A DNA stretch of 15,773 nt from the NCBI GenBank assembly GCA_937914675.1, contig CALDOC010000325.1, positions 1 to 15,773 on the forward strand, written 5' to 3'. Below the pieces are notes generated by a model. That model was not told where the DNA came from, made no database searches, and worked only from the letters and a program-made list of their open reading frames with translations. A program made the translations under genes and the position numbers. The stretch is from an uncultured Sulfurimonas sp. GTDB lineage: Bacteria; Campylobacterota; Campylobacteria; Campylobacterales; Sulfurimonadaceae. This document shows positions 1 to 4,847 of this stretch, one piece after another; positions within the stretch are counted from its first letter, which is position 1, and each line of letters begins with the position of its first letter.

Positions 1-327
1 GCCCAAACGCTCTCAAAGTTCAGTAGAAAAAGCGATATAGTTTGTAGATTTGGAGGAGAAGAATTTATTTTATTATTGCCAGAGACCAATCTATCCGGGG
101 CCACTGTCATAGCCGAAAAAATTAGAGCTGAAATTGAAAATTCAAGCGTCAAATTAAATATCTCTCAAGAAATTAAATTCACAGCGAGTTTTGGAGTTGG
201 GCAAGTGGATATTAAAAATGACGCCAGTATTGAAACCGTTATAAAAAAAGCGGATGACGCGATGTATGAAGCTAAAGAAAGCGGTAAAAACAAGGTGTGC
301 GTTCAAAAGGATGATTATGCAAATTAG
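1..327 (+). CDS. Diguanylate cyclase, C-terminal GGDEF-domain fragment (5' end outside window)
   Basis: The reading frame is open from base 1 and stops at TAG 325-327, so only about the last 108 residues are present. The fragment shows the signature GGEEF at 52-66, in the active form. An RKSD motif at 25-36 lies exactly five residues before it, which is the position of the inhibitory I-site (RxxD) that binds c-di-GMP. The rest fits the family's C-terminal half: a hydrophobic strand after GGEEF, a helix with AEKIRAEIE, the TASFGVGQ strand, and the closing ADDAMYEAKESGKNKV helix. The family joins two GTP into c-di-GMP, and an intact I-site implies product inhibition. Sensor domains, if any, lie upstream and cannot be seen. 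The downstream small membrane protein gene overlaps the last codons, so the two are probably co-transcribed. Confidence 0.95.
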   Translation, partial: AQTLSKFSRKSDIVCRFGGEEFILLLPETNLSGATVIAEKIRAEIENSSVKLNISQEIKFTASFGVGQVDIKNDASIETVIKKADDAMYEAKESGKNKVCVQKDDYAN

Positions 328-664
328 TCTCTCTACATGGATGATGACGGCGTTTATTATATTTTTAATCTTAGGCGTATGGAAGATATACGCTTTTTTA
401 CCGACCAAGCAACTCGCGGACGATGACAAAACGCAAGAAGCGCAAATCGAGTTAATGCGACTAATTCTCAAAGTAATAGAAGAAAAGCGAGGTGATTTAA
501 CGACTAAAGAGTTGTTTTTTCTCGTACAAGAAGATAAAGAGTTTGACGGCGCGCTATTTTGGCGATTCAATCATAATAGACTCAATCAACTGTTAAATAG
601 TTATTACGCAAGGAACCCTAACGCGTCATGCGTTAAGGATATTTACAAAGAGAACAACGCTTAG
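317..664 (+). CDS. Small single-pass membrane protein of unknown function
   Basis: The predicted protein has 115 residues when started at ATG 317, which sits six bases after AAGG (307-310). A second ATG at 311 is possible but too close to that site. Residues about 6-28 form one strongly hydrophobic segment. It is followed by a charged stretch, helical segments, and a patch with FWRFNHNRLNQLLNSYY (about 81-97) that looks constrained. No enzyme motif is visible, and I do not recognise a named family. The start overlaps the end of the diguanylate cyclase gene by 11 bases, which suggests one transcript and translational coupling. The TAG stop overlaps the stop codon of fba on the other strand by three bases. 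A functional link with c-di-GMP signalling is only a guess from position. Confidence 0.7.
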   Translation: MQISLSTWMMTAFIIFLILGVWKIYAFLPTKQLADDDKTQEAQIELMRLILKVIEEKRGDLTTKELFFLVQEDKEFDGALFWRFNHNRLNQLLNSYYARNPNASCVKDIYKENNA

Positions 665-1740
665 TTTCTGTTCAAAGCGTTCAAGTCTCTAAAGGCTTGC
701 ACAATGCGATCGACTAAACTTTCTTGCCCGGCGCGAAGCCATTTTCTAGGGTCGTAGTACTTTTTGTTTGGTTTGTCTTCACCGTCTGGATTTCCTATCT
801 GCGCTTGTAGATAATCATGATTCGCCGCAACGTAGTTTCTCACTCCATCCCATGTAGCCCACTGAGTGTCCGTGTCAATGTTCATCTTAACGACGCCATA
901 ACCAATGGCTTCACTGATTTCAGAAGGTAAAGAACCTGAACCGCCGTGAAAGACAAAATTTACGGGTTTAGCCGAAGTCTTAAACTCTTTTGCAATATAC
1001 TCTTGAGAGTTACGCAATATTTTAGGCGTGAGTTGAACGTTTCCTGGTTTGTAAACGCCATGAACGTTTCCAAATGAAGCCGCAATCGTAAAGTTTGGTG
1101 AAACTTCGCTTAACTCTTTATATGCAAACGCAACCTCTTGAGGTTGAGTGTAAAGAAGCGAGTTGTCAATGTTTGTGTTATCCACTCCGTCTTCTTCACC
1201 TCCCGTTACGCCAAGCTCTATCTCTATGCTAATGCCAATCTTGCTCATGCGCTCCAAGTAAGCTTTACACGTAGCAATGTTTTCTGCGATAGGTTCTTCC
1301 GAAAGGTCCAACATATGAGAGGAGAAGAGTGGTTTGCCGTGAGTCTTATAATGAATCTCGCTACTATCCAAAAGAGCGTCAATCCAAGGGAGAAGTTTCT
1401 TTGCCGCATGGTCTGTATGCAAGATTACGGCGACGCCATAAGCTTCCGCCATCATGTGAGTGTGAATCGCACCCGCGATCGCGCCAACGATCGCGGATTT
1501 TTCATTTTCGTTTGAAAGACTTTTTCCAGCGTAGAATGACGAACCACCATTGCTAAACTGAATGATAACGGGAGATTTAACTTTTGCCGCCGCTTCTAAA
1601 ACGGCGTTTATAGAATCCGTATTTACTACGTTTACGGCAGGAATGGCAAACCCGACCTCTTTAGCATGCGCATACGCTTTTTGGACGTCATCGCCAAAAA
1701 GAACTCCTGGTTTTACAATATCTAAAATTCCTTTACTCAT
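661..1740 (-). CDS. fba: Fructose-bisphosphate aldolase, class II
   Basis: This zinc enzyme cleaves fructose 1,6-bisphosphate into glyceraldehyde 3-phosphate and dihydroxyacetone phosphate, or runs in reverse in gluconeogenesis. The product is 359 residues, the same length as E. coli FbaA, and is close to it throughout. The catalytic and metal motifs are all visible: HTDHAAKK with catalytic Asp110 and zinc ligand His111, IELGVTGGEEDG with Glu175, GNVHGVYKPGN with His227, NFVFHGGSGS with His265, and MNIDTDTQWA near 286-295 for phosphate and substrate binding. The start at 1740 is supported by GAGGAA at 1747-1752 and by the E. coli-like N-terminus MSKGILDIVKPGV. A longer reading from 1773 is unlikely because that codon lies inside the probable -10 box. 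In a Campylobacterota background a mainly gluconeogenic role is plausible. Confidence 0.97.
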   Translation of the reverse strand: MSKGILDIVKPGVLFGDDVQKAYAHAKEVGFAIPAVNVVNTDSINAVLEAAAKVKSPVIIQFSNGGSSFYAGKSLSNENEKSAIVGAIAGAIHTHMMAEAYGVAVILHTDHAAKKLLPWIDALLDSSEIHYKTHGKPLFSSHMLDLSEEPIAENIATCKAYLERMSKIGISIEIELGVTGGEEDGVDNTNIDNSLLYTQPQEVAFAYKELSEVSPNFTIAASFGNVHGVYKPGNVQLTPKILRNSQEYIAKEFKTSAKPVNFVFHGGSGSLPSEISEAIGYGVVKMNIDTDTQWATWDGVRNYVAANHDYLQAQIGNPDGEDKPNKKYYDPRKWLRAGQESLVDRIVQAFRDLNALNRN

Positions 1741-1746
1741 AAGCAC

Positions 1747-1777
1747 TTCCTCTATTATTTTATATGCCGTCATTATA
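1747..1777 (-). promoter_or_regulatory. Probable fba promoter (-10 box) and ribosome binding site
   Basis: On the minus strand a perfect TATAAT reads from 1777 to 1772. TTATGC lies about 17 bases upstream (1800-1795) as a poor -35 element. Initiation near 1765 would give a leader of about 25 bases that carries GAGGAA (1752-1747), six bases before the ATG at 1740. The arrangement favours the 1740 start over the in-frame ATG at 1773. Confidence 0.7.
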
Positions 1778-1858
1778 TAAAATAACTCCTTAGAGCATAA
1801 TATTATTTAAATTTATTGAGTAAAAACTCATATTTTCCGATTTCATCGCTCTCTTTGC

Positions 1859-1895
1859 ATGATTCTTAGGATATGTTTACATGCATTGGAATCAT
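1859..1895. repeat. Imperfectly spaced inverted repeat in divergent intergenic region
   Basis: ATGATTC at 1859-1865 is repeated in inverted form as GAATCAT at 1889-1895, with 23 bases between. It lies midway between fba and the cyclase-like gene. It could be an operator for either, but seven-base arms in AT-rich DNA may be chance. No U-tract follows, so it is not a terminator. Confidence 0.3.
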
Positions 1896-1943
1896 CAGAT
1901 TTTTAGAATTCAAATTTTTATTTTATAATTTTTACAAACTAAT

Positions 1944-1952
1944 TATGATAAC
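1944..1952 (+). promoter_or_regulatory. Candidate -10 promoter element for the cyclase-like cassette
   Basis: TATGATAAC at 1944-1952 is the best -10-like sequence ahead of the gene starting at 1988. It sits in a run of T- and A-rich DNA, as is usual for Campylobacterota promoters that lack a conserved -35 box. Initiation near 1957 would give a leader of about 30 bases containing AAAAAGG (1967-1973). Confidence 0.4.
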
Positions 1953-1987
1953 ATTAGTACAAAGATAAAAAGGCTCTATTCAAATAT

Positions 1988-2641
1988 ATGATAAAGAATA
2001 AAAACGTCGATATTGTAACCGATATCGTTCTTGTTGATATTATAAATTTTTCTATGCTAACTTCACCCCAGCAGTTAGAGATTATCAACTTCTTAACAAA
2101 AAGTTATAGAAAAATGATTGAGAAGCTATTATCGGATTCAAATATTTCTTTAAATACTATGTTACTTGGTCTTATATCTACGGGTGATGGGTTTTATTGT
2201 ATTTTAAATCCTAGAATCAAAGGTTATGGAGCTATTTTAGGTCTAAGTTTTAACCATTTCTCAGACCATATTTCTAAGAGGTATCCATATTTTGAGGGAA
2301 TTCGCATAGCCGTTCACACCGGTCAAGTGAATGAGTTTGTCGATATTTTAGGAAATAAAAATTACATAGGCGATGGTTTAAACGATTGTTCTCGATTCTT
2401 AGAGTTAAAAAACTTTACTATTTCGACCGTCATGGTGTCTGAAGCCGCTTATGAAAATCTTAAATTATTTTTAATTTTGCACAAAGATTTTGAGACGCTT
2501 CTGACGCAAAGAGGATTTAAATACTCAAATTATTATATGTTTGAAGATAAACATGGCAATGAAAAGCGTGGTCGATTGGTATGGCTCAGAAACGCAGGGA
2601 TTATTAATCCGCCTAACATAAATTTTAATTCAATAGGATAA
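1988..2641 (+). CDS. Divergent class III nucleotidyl-cyclase-like protein
   Basis: This 217-residue soluble protein reads as a single class III adenylate/guanylate cyclase homology domain. VDIINFS (16-22) matches the first metal site, with Asp17. ISTGDGFYCI (63-72) matches the second metal site, with Asp67. IRIAVHTGQV (105-114) matches the central strand. YIGDGLNDCSRF (126-137) carries the Asn132 and Arg136 pair that stabilises the transition state. The two residues that normally choose adenine are changed: the Lys three positions before GD is Ile63, and the Asp three before the second GD is Asn125. The base used, if any, is therefore uncertain. There is no sensor, membrane or effector domain. 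AGG at 1971-1973 is 14 bases from the ATG, so initiation may be weak. The stop is five bases from the next start, indicating an operon. The catalytic call is inference from motifs. Confidence 0.65.
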   Translation: MIKNKNVDIVTDIVLVDIINFSMLTSPQQLEIINFLTKSYRKMIEKLLSDSNISLNTMLLGLISTGDGFYCILNPRIKGYGAILGLSFNHFSDHISKRYPYFEGIRIAVHTGQVNEFVDILGNKNYIGDGLNDCSRFLELKNFTISTVMVSEAAYENLKLFLILHKDFETLLTQRGFKYSNYYMFEDKHGNEKRGRLVWLRNAGIINPPNINFNSIG

Positions 2642-2646
2642 AAAAG

Positions 2647-3321
2647 ATGAGATTAACGCTTGAGGAGTACTCAAAACATTTTAAAATGTCTAAAGAGATG
2701 ATTAACTCCAAGCTTCGCGCTAAAAAATTAAACTATATCATTGAAAATGGGACTACTTATATTATTGTAACTAAAAGTTCCATAGACACTCAAAAGCAGA
2801 GTGAAATACATGAAGAAAAAGCTAAAACGCAATTAACTCCAGCCACTGTCGTCAAACAAAAAACAACCGTAGCCATGGTCCTTGGACTTTACCAAAGAGA
2901 AAATTTACAACTAAAGTCCAAAATAATTCAACTTGAAGAGAAAATAGACCGCTTAATAAATGATAAAGAACAGATGTTAAGAGATGAAATGAGTAAAATA
3001 GAACAGGTTTATAACGCCAAAGATGAACAACTTAAAAACGTATTAGAGCTTATAAACATTCAACTTAACGCGAAAAAAACAAGCACGATCCATGAAGTGG
3101 AAACTCTAGAAAAACAAATCGCTATTAAAAAAGAAGAGACTCCCAAATTTATTGAGCTAAAAGAGTATCTCAAAACGTTAGACGTAGAGATATATCAAAA
3201 AAAAGCCATTAAAAAAAGGTTTATGGCGGTATATGATAGCGACATAAGAATCATTAAACAAAATGGCAAACTCTACCTAGACTTTTCCAAATATGATTAT
3301 AGCGATTTACTCAAATATTAG
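2647..3321 (+). CDS. Putative winged-HTH and coiled-coil protein, unknown function
   Basis: The product has 224 residues. Residues 1-42 look like a small excisionase- or MerR-like winged helix: LTLEEYSKHFKMSKEMI is a helix-turn-helix pattern, and NYIIENGTTYIIV is a beta hairpin. A low-complexity linker follows (about 45-72). Residues about 80-165 form a long, highly charged coiled coil. The last 55 residues (YDSDIRIIKQNGKLYLDFSKYDYSD) appear to be a small folded tail. No catalytic motif is seen. AGGA at the end of the previous gene lies a few bases before the ATG, so translation is likely coupled to it. The layout, an HTH head on a coiled-coil stalk, recalls small Campylobacterota DUF proteins, but I cannot assign a family. 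It may bind DNA, or the head may be a protein-binding module. Confidence 0.65.
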   Translation: MRLTLEEYSKHFKMSKEMINSKLRAKKLNYIIENGTTYIIVTKSSIDTQKQSEIHEEKAKTQLTPATVVKQKTTVAMVLGLYQRENLQLKSKIIQLEEKIDRLINDKEQMLRDEMSKIEQVYNAKDEQLKNVLELINIQLNAKKTSTIHEVETLEKQIAIKKEETPKFIELKEYLKTLDVEIYQKKAIKKRFMAVYDSDIRIIKQNGKLYLDFSKYDYSDLLKY

Positions 3322-3329
3322 GAAAAGCG

Positions 3330-4088
3330 ATGAATGAAATTCAAGATAGCCCTACAAAGATAAGAGAATCCGTAAATGTCGCCGAAGAGTTAATTTCACA
3401 AAGCGTTCTGATAAGAGGCGACGTAGGTAGCGGTAGCATAATCGAAGCAACCACTCTCCAAGTTGATGGAAGCACTCAAAAAGATTCAACGCAATTTGCA
3501 AGATATGGAATAATCAATATTCACAAAGGTTCGTTAAGGTGTCATAAAGCCAAAATTGCCGTTCTTGATGGAGGAGAGGTTCATGCCACTAAAGTAAATA
3601 TTCAAACATGCAAAGGTGGTTCCGTTTATGCGCAGGACGTTGAGATAAAAGAAGTTACTAACAACCTAATGGTTTACGCGTCTAACTCCATCAGTATAGA
3701 TATAGTTACAGGCAAAGATAGTCAATTTAAAATAAATTATAAAGACATACCTATCTTAAACTCTAAACTAGAGCTAATTAGAGAAGACTTGGAAAATTTG
3801 AATTATGAACTCAAAGACGCTACAAAGCATAACGTATCTCAAGTTGCAGAGCTAAACTTGAAAATCACAACCTTAGAAGATGAAAAATCGTCCATCTTGA
3901 ACTCCTACAAAAGCGCTAAAATATCCATACAAAAACCATTTAACGCTTCAAATGCAATCATCTTTACAATTAATGATGAGACTGAAATAACGTTTAAGAC
4001 TAAAATGGAAAAATACGCTCCGTTTTTTCTTGAAATAAATCACAACAAAATCACCTTGATCCCTACAAATCAAACAATAACTCTGTAG
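3330..4088 (+). CDS. FapA/DUF342-like beta-helix protein with coiled coil
   Basis: The 252-residue protein begins with repeated short strands and turns (residues about 17-128): LIRGDVGSGSIIEATTLQVDG, IINIHKGSLRCHKAKIAVLDGGEVHATKVNIQ and GGSVYAQDVEI. This is the pattern of the right-handed beta-helix in FapA/DUF342 proteins. A coiled coil follows (about 142-195, LELIREDLENLNYEL), then a beta-rich tail. The beta-helix-then-coiled-coil order is that of the FapA C-terminal region, although the family's N-terminal domain is absent, so this is a short version. FapA in Vibrio affects polar flagellar assembly; that role is not shown here. A bactofilin is the alternative, but those lack the coiled coil. 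AGGA lies just before the ATG at 3330, and the gap to the previous gene is eight bases, so it belongs to the same operon. Confidence 0.6.
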   Translation: MNEIQDSPTKIRESVNVAEELISQSVLIRGDVGSGSIIEATTLQVDGSTQKDSTQFARYGIINIHKGSLRCHKAKIAVLDGGEVHATKVNIQTCKGGSVYAQDVEIKEVTNNLMVYASNSISIDIVTGKDSQFKINYKDIPILNSKLELIREDLENLNYELKDATKHNVSQVAELNLKITTLEDEKSSILNSYKSAKISIQKPFNASNAIIFTINDETEITFKTKMEKYAPFFLEINHNKITLIPTNQTITL

Positions 4089-4109
4089 AATGTTTTAGCG
4101 AGTTATTGT
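4074..4109 (+). terminator. Inverted repeat across the end of the FapA-like gene, possible weak terminator
   Basis: ACAATAACTC at 4074-4083 pairs perfectly with GAGTTATTGT at 4100-4109 around a 16-base loop that contains the TAG stop. The stem is AT-rich and the following bases (TGCATATAACC) are not a U-tract. It may attenuate transcription or protect the mRNA end rather than act as a classical terminator. Confidence 0.35.
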
Positions 4110-4138
4110 TGCATATAACCTACGCATAATGATATAAT
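4109..4138 (+). promoter_or_regulatory. Strong candidate sigma-70-type promoter before the small ORF and HU
   Basis: TATAAT at 4133-4138 is preceded by TG at 4130-4131, an extended -10 element. TTGCAT at 4109-4114 lies 18 bases upstream as a fair -35. Initiation near 4145 would give a leader of about 57 bases before the ATG at 4202. The -35 overlaps the last base of the inverted repeat at 4074-4109. This is the best-looking promoter on the plus strand of the left half. Confidence 0.65.
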
Positions 4139-4201
4139 ACTGTTAACAATGATTAAACAACAAGAATTTTTAGAAAATAAATAAACTAAAGTGATAAGTA
4201 T

Positions 4202-4429
4202 ATGAGTGCGCTAACCCATAAAGAAAGAGCAGGTTTAGATGAAGTTTTTTTGTCTATACACTCAGATAAATACCAAAGAATAAAAATAATATCATTCTTA
4301 ATAGTAAGAAAAAGATTGAGGGTTTCTTCCTGCAATCTCTTCAAAGTGGCTAAATATGGACTAAAAGCAACAAAAAAACTGAATTTTATCGTCTATTTAA
4401 CTAAAAAGAAGAAAAAATTAAGCAAATAA
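4202..4429 (+). CDS. Small basic protein of unknown function
   Basis: This is a 75-residue reading frame beginning SALTHKERAGLDEVFLSIHS and ending in a lysine run (KKKKKLSK). It has its own strong promoter at 4109-4138, no overlapping gene and no visible membrane segment. Its first 20 residues have the composition of an ordinary protein, so I judge it real rather than accidental. The ribosome binding site is weak: GATAAG lies a few bases before the ATG. Two hydrophobic stretches (about 28-36 and 62-67) alternate with Lys/Arg clusters, giving a high positive charge. It is separated from HU by 87 bases. Nucleic acid binding would fit the charge but is only a guess. Confidence 0.55.
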   Translation: MSALTHKERAGLDEVFLSIHSDKYQRIKIISFLIVRKRLRVSSCNLFKVAKYGLKATKKLNFIVYLTKKKKKLSK

Positions 4430-4472
4430 ACTATAAAGTACGTTTAGCTGAACTATTTTCATGTGTATGACT

Positions 4473-4509
4473 TATATACGGAGGGTTCGGAAATATTTTA
4501 ATTTAAGGG
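4473..4509 (+). promoter_or_regulatory. Possible HU promoter element and ribosome binding site
   Basis: TATATA at 4473-4478 is a plausible -10 box with no good -35. AAGGG at 4505-4509, seven bases before the ATG at 4517, is the working ribosome binding site. A second, stronger-looking GGAGGG at 4480-4485 has no start codon at usable distance, so it appears idle. Confidence 0.35.
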
Positions 4510-4516
4510 TGTATTT

Positions 4517-4801
4517 ATGAATAAAGCGGAATTCGTAGAATTAGTACAAGCAAGTGGCGATTACAAAACTAAAATAGAAGCGGAAGCGGCTATAAAAGCT
4601 TTTACTGAGGCTGTTACTACGGCGCTAGTTAAAAAAGAAGACGTTTCTTTAGTTGGTTTTGGTAGTTTTGTAGCTGCTGAACAAAAAGGTAAAAGTGGTA
4701 AAGTGCCAGGTACTGATAAAACTTATACTACTGAAGATAAAATGGTTCCAAAATTCAAAGCTGGCAAAGGTCTTAAAGACCGCGTTGCGGCTGGTGAATA
4801 A
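4517..4801 (+). CDS. hup: HU-family nucleoid DNA-binding protein
   Basis: The product is a 94-residue histone-like protein that binds and bends DNA as a dimer and helps compact the nucleoid. The HU fold is clear: N-terminal helices (MNKAEFVELVQASGDY, EAAIKAFTEAVTTAL), the VSLVGFGSF strand (43-51), the DNA-binding arm (about 52-76), and the closing PKFKAGKGLKDRV helix. The arm is unusual. The common RxxRxGRNPxTG pattern is replaced by QKGKSGKVPGTDKTYTTEDK, so arginines become lysines and the intercalating proline is kept as Pro64 after Val. I recall this form as typical of some Campylobacterota HU proteins, but could not check. The start is supported by AAGGG (4505-4509). A hairpin terminator follows immediately. 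Confidence 0.95.
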   Translation: MNKAEFVELVQASGDYKTKIEAEAAIKAFTEAVTTALVKKEDVSLVGFGSFVAAEQKGKSGKVPGTDKTYTTEDKMVPKFKAGKGLKDRVAAGE

Positions 4802-4810
4802 TCTTTATAT

Positions 4811-4838
4811 ATTGTCACTTTAAAGTGGCAATATTTTA
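4811..4838 (+). terminator. Rho-independent terminator after HU
   Basis: ATTGTCACT at 4811-4819 pairs with AGTGGCAAT at 4824-4832, with one T-G wobble around a TTAA loop. ATTTTA follows as a short U-rich tail. It lies ten bases after the HU stop. The next gene starts only ten bases further on, so termination may be partial or that gene may have a promoter overlapping the hairpin. Confidence 0.7.
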
Positions 4839-4847
4839 TGCAAGCAT

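Noticed and set aside
154..570. Minus-strand reading frame of 138 codons
   Set aside because: It overlaps the diguanylate cyclase and the small membrane protein genes, which have clear motifs, a ribosome binding site and natural protein composition. The minus frame has none of these.
619..635. Hairpin TAACGC-GCGTTA as a terminator for the left operon
   Set aside because: It lies inside the coding region, has only six pairs, and is not followed by a U-tract.
1988..4088. A Pycsar or CBASS anti-phage system
   Set aside because: The cyclase-like gene recalls Pycsar, but no membrane, TIR, nuclease or phospholipase effector with a cyclic-nucleotide sensor is next to it. The neighbours are a coiled-coil and a beta-helix protein, and no mobile element or other defence gene is near.
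3330..4088. Bactofilin
   Set aside because: The beta-helix-like repeats could suggest it, but bactofilins have no following coiled coil and beta tail. FapA/DUF342 fits the order better.
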